Positions 1-31,918 of a stretch of 64,000 nucleotides of DNA are shown one piece after another; position 1 is the first letter of the stretch; each line of letters begins with the position of its first letter. Source of the DNA: Monoplex corrugatus. Taxonomy: Eukaryota > Mollusca > Gastropoda > Littorinimorpha > Ranellidae. The notes beneath the pieces are model-generated. The model was not told where the DNA came from. It ran no database searches and was given only the letters and a program-made list of their open reading frames with translations. The stretch spans positions 30,071,504-30,135,503 of the forward strand of contig CM060308.1 in NCBI GenBank assembly GCA_030674185.1, given 5' to 3'. A program made the translations under genes and the position numbers.

Positions 1-231
1 AGTTTCCTTTTGGCACGTGTTTGGGGATTTGCCGATTTGCAATGGGCGGCCCAAGGAAGACAATTTCCACACGAAATTGTCGAATCTTCAGCAGGGTCTC
101 TCTGACAACGCAGGCAAGGTAGCGACAAAATTCGCTTTGCACGTGCAAGGCAAGCCCTTTTTGAACACTACTCCAGCCAAAGTTGCCCGCAGACGAGGAT
201 AAAAAGGACCCGTTCTTGGTTCGTTTTAACC

Positions 232-1261
232 ATGCTTGCAAGACGACGGATGACGGATGAGCAGCGGGGGAGAGCCCTCGCTCTGCTTGATGAAGGCCTA
301 GCGCAGCGGGAAGTTGCTAGACGAATTGAAGTGTCGCATTCCACAATCCAGAGACTGCTGGAGCACTTCAATGAGACTGGAGCAGTCCAGGAAAGGCGTC
401 ACACGGGTCGACCCAGAGTAACGACAAGACAGCAAGACCGCTACCTTGCCCTCTCCGTCCTGAGGGAAAGGGCATCCACTGCGGTGACCTTGAGGGGTCA
501 GCTGAGGGACGCAACAGGTGCTAACATCAGCTGCAGCACGGTGAGAAGACGGCTACATGAGGCAAACTTGAGGTCACGGAGACCGGCTGTCCGACCCGTG
601 CTGTCACCGGTCAACATAGTGCGCCGCATGACCTGGGCCAGGGAGCACGTGACCTGGACAAGGCAACAGTGGGCCCGGGTCTTGTTTTCGGATGAGTCCA
701 GGTTCACCCTGACCTTTAACGATGGCCGGGCTCGGGTGTGTCGACGTCAAGGGGAGAGGTTCGCTGACCGCCACTGTCCAAGAGCATAACCGGTACGGCG
801 GCGGGTCGGTGATGGTGTGGGGTGGCATGAGCCGTGGTACCCGGACCCCCCTGCTCCCCATTGACGGCATCCTGAACGGGGTCCGGTACCGGGACGAGGT
901 TCTGGCGGCCGTGGCACTGCCTGCGCTTGTGGACCTTGGTCAAGGCGTCATCTTCCAGGACGACAATGCACCTGCGCATCGAGCACGCCTTGTGACCGAC
1001 TTCGTGGAGCAGCATGAAGTCGTCCGTATGGCCTGGCCAGCGTGCTCACCTGACCTGAACCCAATTGAACACCTCTGGGATGTGCTCGGGAGGCGCATCA
1101 GGGACAACCACCCCCCACCGGGCACCCTGGCCAGGCTGGTCGACATCCTGCAGATCGAGTGGGCGGCCATCCCTCAGGACACACTCCGTACCCTTGTGGG
1201 GTCGATGCATCGGCGCTGTGAAGCATGCATCCAGGCTCGGGGCGGACACACGCGATATTGA
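232..1261 (+). pseudogene. Tc1/mariner-type (DD34E) transposase, frameshifted
   Basis: Remnant of a cut-and-paste DNA transposase. From the ATG at 232 the first frame gives an N-terminal helix-turn-helix region, a GRP-type AT-hook-like motif (residues about 59-61: G-R-P) and the first catalytic Asp in FSDESRF. A second frame takes over near 772 and gives the glycine-rich GGGSVMVWGG stretch, the second Asp in FQDDNAPAHR and the Glu in SPDLNPIEHLWD, ending at the TGA at 1259-1261. Exactly 34 residues lie between the second Asp and the Glu, so this is the DD34E (Tc1) group. One extra base around 772 separates the two frames, and the usual Trp before RRQGERFAD is Cys here. The protein would be about 343 residues, normal for Tc1. 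No pair of terminal inverted repeats was found; the left end may lie before the window. Probably inactive, or carrying a sequencing error. Confidence 0.9.
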
Positions 1262-2120
1262 AAACAGATTGGCCAAATCTGACACTTTCTGTTTTTTGAA
1301 AAGGGGGGGATGTTCCTTTAAATGCATGTGCTGTTCACTAATGGGTCATTGTGCTAATTTCTTTTTCCAAAACAGGTGTGGAAATGATGAAATAAAACAT
1401 AGAATCAATTCTAAACATTGTCAATTACTTCAACTTAAAATTAGAGAGGAAGGAAGAAGTGGCCCTTAAATTATGATTAGGAGTATATATGCCTACTGGG
1501 CCACTGGGAATCACTGGAGGCTGCATTTCTGTCTTTTACAAGTATTGTCTACAAACAAACTGTACATTATTGAAGACTCATTTTATGTGTTTCTATCTTT
1601 CTTTTATCAGGATCCAAATTCCTGTTCAATGCATATTACAAACATTACGCAAACGTTTGGGAAATGAAAAAAAAAGGAGGGGGGGGGGAGGGGACAGAAA
1701 TGAATGTATGTCATAATGAAAAAATCAGGTCATTTGTGACAGTATCTGTTGGACTGAAGAAGCTGTATTATGAGTAACAGTTCTTGCTGACTGGCATGGA
1801 GATGGAGTTCTTGCCTTCCAATCTGCCTGCACAGGATTGCACGGGTTCAGCACTGGCCCGAGAAACTTACTGCAAGTAGCCTCCAATCCACTAAGCTGTG
1901 AACAGATAACCACCTCTCTTCAGGGTTGGGAAAGATAAAACAGCGAGGGAGAGGAGATTGGCATTGCCTTCATAACGTTGGCCCTCAAAAAAGCTGACAC
2001 CTCTACCACTTCACTCTTCTGTGACTTAAGCATTGTGAGACAGACTCTGATCCTCCTCCCCCCTCCTTTTTTTTAACTCATGAATTTAAAACATCAATAT
2101 TTTCTCTGGTATGAAATGAG
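1262..2120. other. Intergenic, no gene seen
   Basis: AT-rich sequence after the transposase. It may include the right flank of the Tc1 element. A G-rich run lies near 1676-1692. No coding exon, RNA gene or second copy of this sequence was recognised in the window. Confidence 0.5.
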
Positions 2121-2124
2121 CTTG

Positions 2125-2432
2125 GAGTTGGCAGTTTGTTCAAGAGGGATTCATCGCACTCGGACAATTGCCTAGGCACTACACTGAAATCTGTTAACAG
2201 TAATCTGGCTGATCCCTGAGCCTGAGCAAAATCTGCATGATGGCAAGGTCTTGAAATGGTGGAAAGGGGAGTGGGGTGGGGGGTGGTGGAGGAGAAGATG
2301 ATATCACCAGATGGAAACATTAGGTTGGATACTGAAAAGACCAGTTTTTAAAGTTGCAGGTCAGTATTGAACTTGAGATATCAAATCTTGAGTCCATGAT
2401 CTATCGAAAGAACCAACCAGCCTACAAAGAAA
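2125..2432 (-). repeat. SINE family 2, copy 1 (tRNA-related)
   Basis: Read on the minus strand, this aligns by eye with copies near 11760, 17325, 20085 and 25635. Shared blocks, in plus-strand order, are 'ttcaagaggattcatc', 'gcctgcaaaatctgc', 'ggcaaggtcttgaaatg', 'ccagtttttaa' and 'gagatatcaaatcttgagtc'. The right end resembles a tRNA 5' half with A- and B-box-like motifs. This copy lacks the 'tgaaacactaa' block and carries an internal G-rich insertion. Confidence 0.7.
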
Positions 2433-2538
2433 AGGACAGCATGACTGAACAAATTTCAAACCGGGTTATCTTGTGGAAATAATTTCCTGGATTAGTAGGA
2501 TGATCCAGACCACTTTAGAAGCTCCACTCCTGTTTATT

Positions 2539-2561
2539 TGGGGGTGGGGGTGGGGGTGGGA
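2539..2561 (+). other. G-quadruplex-type motif
   Basis: Four runs of at least three G with single-T loops (GGGGGT repeated, ending in GGG). This is a simple-sequence tract with strong potential to form G4 on the plus strand. No gene is next to it. Confidence 0.6.
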
Positions 2562-3570
2562 GTACATTCCATTTATCTTTACATGAAAGCAACTGTCAGA
2601 AAAGGAAACATCTGACAATGTAAGATCACTTGACAGTTATAGAAAATACAGAAATGGCCTATCTTTGCGTAACATGGGAAAAACTACTGGCTGTAACAGC
2701 TGGTTGTTCTGAACTATGAGATAAAGTTGGTGTATGATTCTAAGTTTGTGTCATTGTCATGAGGAGGCTCATGTCTTATTAGGGCAAAGACCACTACCCC
2801 CACCACCCACAGATGCGATTTTATTTTCCTTTCTGAGGACATCATAGTGGTAACAATAATACAAGAATATGCAAGAGTTGCTTCCCTTGAACTGTGAGCA
2901 CGTCCTTGACATCATTATGAAAATTTGCTATTTGCTGAAATAATACCGCCTTAAAATGATTGGTAACAGCTAAACTTCAGTGGCCACTTAATTACGATCA
3001 CATTAGTGTCTGCTTATCACATGTTTTATTGTATTATACAGGGTAGTGTTTGAACTTGCGGACTTAAAATAGCATATATCAAAGGTGCTGACCTGAAAAT
3101 ATGGTTTCCATTTTTTGTTCACCAGTCAAATTAGCAGTGTTATCAGTGATGTTAATTGTTTATTTGTAGGACTGCCCACACGATAGGGTAAAATACGGCC
3201 ATGCACATAAGAGCCCACTTGTATAAGTAAGTGCACAAGGGAGTTGTAACCCATGAACACAGAAGAAAAGAAGAAGTCAAAACCATTGCGTGACAAACAA
3301 TATGATCAGACACAGCAGCAGTCCTCATCAAAGAGTTTGTAGAAGCTGTATTCTACCATATTGTAATATATTCAGTATGTATGTAAGAAATATCAAACAG
3401 CACAGCTTGGATATTAAAACAGATCTGCAATATATCTTCAACAACACACCTCAAACAAACTAATCATCCTCCACACACCATTCAACCCACAATTTCATAC
3501 CACAAATTCATTACTCATGAAATGAAACAAACACAGAGGGTAAAATGATGATGTTGAACATATCTAGGCC
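2562..3570. other. Intergenic downstream of COQ6
   Basis: No exon seen. Around 3170-3285 there is a block ending in a purine-rich gaagaaaagaagaag tail that looks like the 3' end of a SINE. No second copy occurs in the window, so this is only a suspicion. Confidence 0.4.
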
Positions 3571-3575
3571 AATGT

Positions 3576-3581
3576 TTTATT
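3576..3581 (-). terminator. Candidate COQ6 polyadenylation signal
   Basis: AATAAA on the minus strand, about 150 bases after the COQ6 stop codon at 3731-3733. It is the first canonical hexamer seen downstream of the stop, which would give a short 3' UTR. Confidence 0.55.
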
Positions 3582-3730
3582 TAAATCATTCATATTCAAG
3601 GACAATAATCATGCTGTGAAAAACATTTACACACATACATTTACTAACACATTCATGGAGACTATTCTGAACAATCAATCTGTATCTCTTGTATTCATAT
3701 TACAATGCTCTTCTCAGTCTTGAAGATTCC

Positions 3731-21846
<18,116 letters not shown>

Positions 21847-22545
21847 CTTCTGCTCCGATCCGATCAATCGCGTACTTGGTGCACGAGAGTAATGTCCCAT
21901 AACCAACTCCTAGATGAGCAGTTTAAGGACAAAATGTTTGAAAGATGCTGTACAACCACTGATATCTTATAGAAAGCAGCTATTACATCCTGTAAACCGA
22001 GGGTGCTTGTTATTTTTATTCCATGAAGGGAAGAATGGGACAACAATTAGAGTCAATTATTTCTCATCTATTCGGAACTTGAGCTTGTGCATTAAGCTAA
22101 CATGATATAATAATATTTTGAGGGAACTGTTTCCTGATTCCGGTTTGAGGAAACCAGTGGCAGCAGCACTCCTTGTTTTTGTCTCAAATATTTTAAAGAA
22201 TTAGAGTTGTCAAATTATCACCTAAAAGGGTGTGATGACTTGATCTGGAACATAGGCAGTATATAAAATATTCACAGAGATGGTGCTTGACAGGTATAAA
22301 GAAAATTAACTTTTATAGGAGGTAGGCCAAGACTATGGTTAAATTTCAATGATTTCATCGGTTGTGACAGTCACCCAGAGCGCACGTGATACGCTCAGAT
22401 TAACACTGAACAATTACTGAGGTTCTCTCTCATTCATTGTGATGGAAGTTTGATTTACGTCTCAAGTCTCAACAGAGGAAGAAATATTTAAAAAACACAA
22501 CACAAAGTATAGGCCTGTAGATCTAGACAACGATAGTTTACGACC
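21847..22545. promoter_or_regulatory. Head-to-head promoter region of COQ6 and the Rab gene
   Basis: About 700 bases separate the two divergent start codons, so both 5' UTRs and both promoters must lie here unless there are upstream exons. Visible sites include CACGTG (22383-22388, an E-box) and the small palindrome GTGACAGTCAC (22364-22374). No TATA box at a convincing distance was seen. Confidence 0.6.
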
Positions 22546-24720
22546 ATGGCCAAACGCTATGATGTATTGTTGCGGTTGTTGTTGGTGGGGGACACTGGAG
22601 TGGGCAAAACTTGCCTTATCACTCGATATGCACAGAATGAGTTTAATCCCAACCACATCACCACAATTGGTAATTTATGCTCTTTATTTCCTTGTATTTG
22701 TGAAATACTTTTGTCCACAGTGCTTGCTATGTGTATGATTATTATGATATTTCATTAGCCTAATATATAATTCAGGATAATTAGTTATTATTAAACTATG
22801 GTATAACTATAAATGAATAAATTAAGTATGAGCTACATGACTAGTATTTGATTTTTTTCTTTTCTTTAGTTGAATTACTTGTGCATACTAACATTAACAA
22901 TATGAAAAAGTCTAATAGAATTCATAAGCATACAATTTTTCATTATACTCATCATCATCATCATCAGGTGCCCTACCGCATGGCGTTGGCAACCATGGAC
23001 TTCCAACCATCTCTATCTCTCGTTGCACCCAGCATCTCCCCCACCCTCTTCATCCCCAGCCACTCTGCAAGTCCGTCCAGCATTCTCTTCCTGGGTCTAC
23101 CCGGTGCTCTCTTTCCCTCCAGCTTTCCTGTTGTGACCAGGTGCTCCAAATCCCCCCTCCTCATAAAATGGCCTATAAATGTTGTTTGTCTTTTCCTAAT
23201 CTTCCTTATCAGTGATCGACTTGTGTCTGCCTCCATCAAGACTGCCTCGTTTGTTTTCTTTGCTGTCCATGGTACTCTCAACATTCTTCTGTGAAACCAC
23301 ATCTCGGCTGCCTCAATCCTGCTCTGGCTTTCCTTGCTGACTGTCCACGCCTCGCATCCGTACAACAGTATTGGTTCTATATAACACTCAAGGACTCTCT
23401 TTCTGATGTTAATTGATGGGCATTTGTTGGTAAGAATGCTTGTCATCTTCTTGAATGCTGTTTTGACTTGGCCGATTCTGCCAGCTATTTCCGATGTGCA
23501 TCTGCCGTCTGATGAAATGACAGTTCCCAGGTATTTGAATTTATTAACCTGTGTCAAGGTTGTGCCATTTGCTGTTATTTTGCATGAGGGGATTTCATGT
23601 TTTTTACTGATCAACATGACTTCAGTCTTCCTGCTGTTTAGTTCCAACCCCTTACCTTTGCTTTCTGTTTCTAGTATATTCACAAGGTTTTGTAGGTCCC
23701 TTTCATTTTCTGCAGTTAGCACGGTGTCATCTGCGTACCGAATGTTGTTTATCATTTTCCCTCCAGCCTTTAATCCAGGGTCTTCTTCTAGGTTTCTCAT
23801 GATGTTTTCGCTATATAGTGAAAACAGATCTGGTGACAAAACACAACCCTGTCTGACTCCTCTTTTGATGTTTTGAAAAGAGCTTATATTGTTTTCTATT
23901 CTCATTGCAGCTGTTTGTTTCCAGTACATATTCCTGATTATTCGTAGATCTTTTCCATCGACATTGAGTCTCTCCAGTTGGTTGATCAATTCTTCATGTC
24001 GTACCCGATCGAAAGCCTTGGTATAGTCAACAAAGCATAAATACAAATCCTTATTCAACTCAACTGACCTCTCTATGATAGTTCTTAGGATGTATATGGC
24101 ATTAATAGTTCCTTTCCCCTCCACAAATCCACACTGTTCTTCTGCTATTTCTCTTTTGATTCTATTCCTTGTCCTCATCATGATTATTCTTAACAGGATT
24201 TTTGTTACATGACTCATCAAACTGATTGTGCGATGGAGTTCGCATTCTATAGCCCCTGTCTTCTTTGGAAGTGCAATGAAAATTGATTTTGACAAACTTT
24301 GGGGATTTTTCCAGTGTCATAAATTTCATTTAGGAGGACTGTTATTTTTTCTATGCCAAATTCCTCCAGGGCTTCAATCATCTCTGTAATAATGTTGTCT
24401 GGTCCTGGGGCTTTTCCTGGTTTCATCTTTTTCAGTGCTGCTCTGACTTTATCTTTCATTATGGGTGGTCCTTCAAAGTTCTTTTTTATGATGTGTTCTT
24501 CGTTTCTGTCATCCTCAAAAAAGTCTTTAATGTACTCTCCCCATCTGTCTAATACTTTGTGACTGTCTTTTTCCATGATAAGCGTGCCATCTTTTGATTT
24601 TAAGCAACCAGTTGATGTGCATGTATTTTTCCTGTTTTCATTATACTGTTACTATTAAACAAATCTTGCAGAAACACACTTGCATGTTTGCATACACACA
24701 CATGTACATATATTGATAAA

Positions 24721-24802
<82 letters not shown>

Positions 24803-25498
24803 GTCTTTCCAAAATATCCTCACAGGTCACACTTGAAACATATACAGCGTTCCTCTCATGGCATGAGTGTTATACCTTAGTGGCCACCTACGTATGGAAG
24901 CAGTTTCAAGATAACAGAAAAAGTATGAAAAATGTTACATGAACTTTGAAATTAGCAAAACACCTAAGCAGTTTCCTGCCAGCAGTAGTATGCTGCAATC
25001 CCTTTGTATAGGTGGAGACTTGATGCATTCGAAACAAAATACGCCAGGAATATAGCGTGTCTGTGTGGGAAGAAGATAATACATAGTCATATTCTTTCAT
25101 GTGTTCGGGTAAAATGACATATTCCTACACTATCTATGATGACAATTTCTGACATATCTGCCTCACTGTCCTTAATATATGAATTTTTTGGTAGCCTGTC
25201 AAAAAGTCCTATAGCGAATTATCTTAGTTTAATGCACCATTATTTCTCATGTTCAGTGTTATGGTTTGCCAATTTTACAGTTTCAGTCGTTAATTATGAT
25301 AATGTCATTTTTTAATTTTTCCTTCTCGTCTTGAACACAGTTGTTTTCCTGTTTCATTTCTTTTTCCTGAAGATTAACCATTTTACAGTTTCCTCTTCTC
25401 TCTTCATGTATCCTCCCGTTTTTCTTTTTTTTTTTTCTTTTTTTTTGGGTCTAAAATCACTTTAGTGAATAGACATTAGATTAAATCAAAGACCATCA

Positions 25499-25595
<97 letters not shown>

Positions 25596-28417
25596 CTCTC
25601 TCTCCCTCTCTCTCTCTTTCTCCCCCCCCCTCTCTCTCCCTCTCATTTGGGACTGGAATATATGTTCAAGAAGGATTCATCATATTCAGACAATTTCACA
25701 TTTGCATCATTTAAGCCTGCCAGTGACACTGACAGTCTGGCATGCTCCTTGAGCCTGTACAAAACCATGCATTGGAAGAAAGGAGGGTACTTGTGAAACA
25801 CTAAGCTGACACCACCAGAATGATAAGATTCAGAGCATTAACAGTGGTAGCAAACAGGCTGACTGGAATTAAATTTGAGGCATCAGATCTTGAGTTGAAC
25901 TGAGCAACACAACAAAATAAACACACACTGGAATGGAAAAGATACTTTTGGGGGGGGGGGGGGGGCTGTTTGTTGCGTTCGATGGTCACTAAAGCTGTAT
26001 CTTTTATTAGACTAATGATCTTTTATTAGGCTAATGTTCTGAATGTGTAATATAATAATGACAATGATACTGATGATAATAATAATAGTGAATAATAATG
26101 ATACTAATAATAAAATTCTTGTACAGTGCCCTTTTCCAAACTCATTTGGACTCAACACATTACAATTGAAGACAAAGAGTATAATACATGCAGGAAGCAT
26201 TGATATGTAATATGTATTATCACTCGTACCCATACTTATCAGTATGCATATTATTGCTTATCAGTATGCATACATGCAATAATATATTTAGCAAGAAACT
26301 CTGGGGAGAGGTGGACAGCAGAAGATCCTAACGAGGAGAAATCCCCATCAAGCAAGTACATCAGCCCTTATCTCTTGACACGCTAAAGGGGCTGGGCCGC
26401 ATCCAGGTGGATGCCCTTCTGCTGTTGCCATTTTTTTCAAAATAGAAATTTGTCCACCACCTGAATTCAAACATGTGCATCCAAGGTGGTCAGGTGTCTC
26501 AAGGCCTAATCACCCTTGTGATGGATGTCTTAAATTAACCATTTTGCTATCTTAACCATTTAGCTATCGGACACCAGCAACATGTAAGAGAATTTTAAGC
26601 CTTATGAAGTTTTTGTTCTTTCATGACCAAATCCATCTGGAACTATTTTTAGCTGCTTATGCCATTGCTTTTAGAGCTCTGGTTCTCTCTCAGAAATCGA
26701 GAGCTGTTTCATGAGGTCATAGGTGGTGTGCCTGTCATTGCCCACACTCCATCCTCTATCAGTCTATGTCCTCAAGTTGCTTGCTAGACTGACACACTTT
26801 TCAGTCTTATACTTATAGGCTTCCATTTTCATTTGGTTTTCTTTGAATACTTATGAGCTGAAAGTCATGTGATACATATTTAGCTGATGTGCTATGCAAT
26901 TTTAAGAACAGTGACCTGTGAACTGCGCCAAAAATATGTTTCCGTAGTGAAAGGGTTAATGTCTGATCTGACTGTTTTAATCAATAATGTTTATGTCAAA
27001 TGATTACTTTGGAAAGCATAATAGACTTAACTGAATGTTGGCAAATGTTGCAAACCCCCCCCCCCCCCCAAAAAAAAAACAACAACAACCAACAACAACA
27101 AAGAAAAACACCCCCCTCCCCCCAAAACCCCCCCCCCCAAAAAAAAAACAACAACAACAACAAAACAACAACAAAAGAATCTGGTGGGAATAAGCTGTCA
27201 GACCTGAAGCTTTTATCAGTTCAGCATTATGATGGCAGTGTCTATCCATTATTTTGTACTTGGTGAACTTGAAGCCACATGTGCAACTTTGTTTTTGAAC
27301 CTGATTAAAACTTTGCAGTCAGATTGTAAGGTAAGGCTCTGCTTCTATGCCAACCAAGTCTTGGGATAATGGTCAGGAAAATAACAGTACTTCTTCTTGT
27401 AACAGATGACACCCAACTTCAAGAGAGTGACTCACCTGATAATATACAGCGCCTGTTGACTCGCACCACTGAGTGTTACTCGGACGTTAAGAACTGGATG
27501 ACACACAATAGACTTCAGCTTAATGACGACAAGACAGAAGCTATCCTCATTGGCACCCGTCAGAAACTTTCTCAGCTGCCTCCTCTTTCTCTCCCATTAT
27601 GTAACACATCAGTCCCAATTTCTGATTCAGCTAAAAACCTTGGTGTCTGCATTGACTCTACCCTGTCCATGAACAACTTTGTTTCTCAAACTGCCAGATC
27701 TTGCTACTATCATCTCCATCGTATAAGCCTGATCAGGAAGTCTCTCTCTGTCGAAACAACTGCAAAACTCGTTCTCTCCTTCATAATGTCTCGCATTGAC
27801 TATTGCAATTCACTCCTGTCCGGTCTTCCTGCCTCCACCATTCACATCCTACAGCGCATTCAAAACAATGCTGTACGCCTTGTACTCAAAAAGAAAAAAG
27901 CTGACCACATATCTCCTCTCCTGGCACAACTTCACTGGCTCCCTGTATCAAAGCGCATACAGTACAAACTAGACACCATGTGCTACAAAAGCCTCAATAA
28001 CGCAGCCTCCGATTACCTGTCAAGCCTACTTGAGATCCATGTTCCCTCATGTACCCTCCGCTCTGCCTCCGATCCTCTGACTTTTCGCTTTCCACGCACT
28101 AAGCTCAATACCTATGATCCACGAGCCTTCTCTGTTTCTGGTCCACTTTCCTGGAACAAACTTCCTCTCTCAGTCCGTCAGCAACCTACTTTTGTCTCCT
28201 TCAAGTCCGCTCTCAAAACTCACCTTTTCTCCTTTGCATAAAATCCTAACCTCACTCAAACCCCCCCCCCCCCCCCCCCCCCCCCCCCTGTAGCCTGTCT
28301 CCGCTCGGAGGGGAATCACATTGTTATAATATATAATTGTATATGATATGCTCTCTATAATTTTCCATTGCTTTTATTCTTGCTTTTATTGCTTTTATTC
28401 TTTCTCCCCATTTATAG

Positions 28418-28464
<47 letters not shown>

Positions 28465-28805
28465 GGTGTGGTTGCGTGCGTGCGTGCGTGCGTGGTGCAT
28501 GCGTGCGGCGCGCGTGCGTGCGTGTGTGTCTGTTTCAGCGCTTAGATTTGATTTTATCAAGATTTTGCGCTATATAAATATTGTAATTATTATTATTATT
28601 AACAACTTGAGACAACCGGGAGTCTCTTTTTTGTCATGTCATGTCTGTTGTCCCTTCTTTCCATTTACACAAAATTTCAAATAACATTCTAGAGCTCTTT
28701 ATCAGCATCATTATCAATATTATCATGACCACCACCATCATCATTATCAATATTATCATGACCACCATCATCACCATCATTGTCCTCATCTTCACTATTG
28801 TTATT

Positions 28806-28839
<34 letters not shown>

Positions 28840-31800
28840 CTATCGGTAGTACTACTAGTGATAGTAATAACAGGGTAGTATGAAAATATGAGTGAAAGAA
28901 GAGACAACTCAGTAACACTGATCCTGGTCGCATGGGGAATGAGATGACAGAGAACCCAAACCTTCACAGGGCCAGTTCTATCGGGGTGATGCTCATTGCC
29001 CATCCCTCACTGCCCCCACCTTTCCCAATCCCTGAACAGGTTCAGGTGCCATCCACAGCTGAGTGAACTGCAGGCTGTATGCACAAAGTTCACTGAACCA
29101 GGCTCGAAGTGTGGGGAATCAGTTTTGTTTAGAAAACTCAAGGAGATGAGCAGTACACCTTATAAAGTGGAGAGACTCTTCTGCGACTCGGTTATTTTAC
29201 TGACTTTGATTGGACTTTGATCTGGGTTTGACCATGCCAATTTAATGTTTTACTCTTTGCTGTCTGTTGGCAGGTGTGGACTTCAAGATGAAAACTGCTG
29301 AAATAGATGGAAAGACTGTAAAAATGCAACTATGGTAAGACTATCGTTTTCATGAATCATCAGGCATCAGACCTTTCAATTTTTTTATGTTCTCATAATC
29401 ATCTGAGAATATCATTCAAATTACATTAGTAATATATTGTCATAAGAAAGAAAAGATCTGCTTGCTGACGTTAGAATGTCTGGCAGTCATTTACCAGGGC
29501 TCAAGGGCTGGGCTTGGCAGTGTGCCCTGCTGGCAATTAAAGATGCCATTTCTGGTCTTTCTGCACAATCATGCACAGTCACGCACTCAAGACACACACA
29601 TGGACATACAGACACATGTTCAAGCACACCCACATAGACATAAATGCACTTAACACACTAGCACACACACACACAAACACAAACACACACACACACCTGC
29701 TCACGCACATACATACATTCAAGTTCAAGTTCATATTGCTTATAGCCCAGCTGACTGCTAGAGCCATATCAGGGCTAACTCAACGTCAAACATGCATGCA
29801 CACATTCACCCACATTAACACAGATGAGTTGGGGGGGGGGGGGGGGGAGTCTTCAGAGCAGATTTGAATAAAATGATTGAAGCTGAATGCCTGATGTGGA
29901 CAGTGAGTTCATTCCATATTGTAAGACTTTGGTAAAGGAATCCATGTTGACCAGAACTGCAAAAGATCTTGTTTTGAAAGATTGAACAAAAAACACACTG
30001 GAATCAGAAGAGAAGCAAAGTTTTCTGTGTGGTGTATAGATGTTAAGAGTGTCAGTGAAATACTGTGTGCCTGTCCCAGAGACATAAAAAGCATAATGAG
30101 GAGAGTTTGTTACCCATTCTAGATAAATTGAACGGGAAGCGAATGCAGATATGAGAAGAAGGGAAATATATATTTATATTTGGAAGATTGGAACTTGAGC
30201 CTGGCAGCATTATAAACTGTGATGCAGTTTATTTGAATAAGAAACTATTTAATGTGTATTTAGTCAGAAGGTCACTTCCAGATAATGACCTTAGATGATT
30301 TCCATATTGATGACAACATTTTTGTATGCCTTTGTAAACTGACAAAGCTTGTTATCAACTATGAGTATTCATGTAAATTGTAATATTGCATGAGAATTCA
30401 GTGTCCCAACGAGTTAAGACTAACAACAACTCTTGACTTTTCAGTGTTTCTAATTTTATTTCCTTGTCGTACTTGACTTTCCACTTTACACAAGATGGTT
30501 ACTGTATTATAACTGCCCGGGTAGGTTTACCGTGTAACACGGATGAAGTAAGAGACAGTTCTTTCAGAGCGTAATGGCATACATTTTCAAGCTCGATGAA
30601 AAGACTTACTGCTATATATGCTGATATGTGCTGTGTTTCAGGGATACAGCAGGCCAGGAAAGATTTGAGGCTATCACCAAACAGTTTTACAGGAGAGCGC
30701 AGGTAAGCAGTGTTCCATTTAAATCCCTAAAGGCAGAAGTCACTCTGATCCTCTCTTAAAAGTCAGTTTGAAAATTTCAAGGATCATCCCTTGATATTAT
30801 AAAATAACAAAAACAAAACAGTAAGTTGATAGATCATAAAGCTCACATTCTCTCTAAGTTGAACTGGAGACAGAAATAGCACAATTTCAGCAGTATTTAA
30901 TAGATTAAAATCCCAAACTAGTCATTCTTGTGATTATGGCAGATGAAATGTACACTCTACCAGAAACAACAACTGCAAATGCACAAAACCATGAAGTAAC
31001 ACGAGAAGAGACTTAGCAAGTTGTCTGGACGCAGAAAGTCTGCAGGGAGCAGCATCATGTGAAAAACATGCAAGTTCATGAGACTGACCGAGAGAGACAG
31101 AGTGTTTTGAACCCGTCTTCCAGAATAGCTTGTGTCCAGAGATCCTTTTTGTATTGACCTGTTGATCAGGCACACCAGACAGAATTTGCTGTTCTTACTA
31201 GGCGGTCTTGGTATACTGTGGGTTTTCCTCTTTGTGTCTTCCTTAGGGTGTTGTAACTTGGATGCAAGTGGATTCAGGGTGGAGAATGTGCTCTGCTATC
31301 AGGTCAACAAAACTACATGGATACAGGGAATGGGGGGAAGGGGGCCAGTTTTAGTCTTGTTGTCATGTAGTTATTTAGTTTTCAGAGATGATAGCTGGCT
31401 TGTTACATTGGTGACCTACTGTGTTTGTTAATGATAAGAGCATGTAAAAACATTCACTTTGATAATTCAAGAAGACTTTGCGTGTTTGTGTGTCTTCACT
31501 GACACATGTATTTGGATGCATTGCAATTTACTGTGGTACCTTAGAAATACAATACTATAATTAAAGCGTTTCGTTATTGTGTTCAATGGGTGTATATGTG
31601 TAGAATCACAAGAACTATTCACAAGAGAAATCCAGTAGGTATAATGCTACTTACAGCTCCTTATTTCCTTTTTGAGTACAGATTCAAGGATGCTCTATAT
31701 GTGTATGTGTGGATGTGTGTGTGTGTGTGTGTGTGTGTTTGTTTTTGTGCATGTGTCATGTGTTTGTGAATGAAAAGGTTGGCGCACATTTTGGTTCAGT

Positions 31801-31842
31801 TTATTCTTTCTGCATCGTCTCCCCCTTTGTGTGTTAAAGTGT

Positions 31843-31918
<76 letters not shown>

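Noticed and set aside
1..231. Left terminal inverted repeat of the Tc1 element
   Set aside because: No segment here is the reverse complement of the sequence following the transposase stop; the end may lie outside the window.
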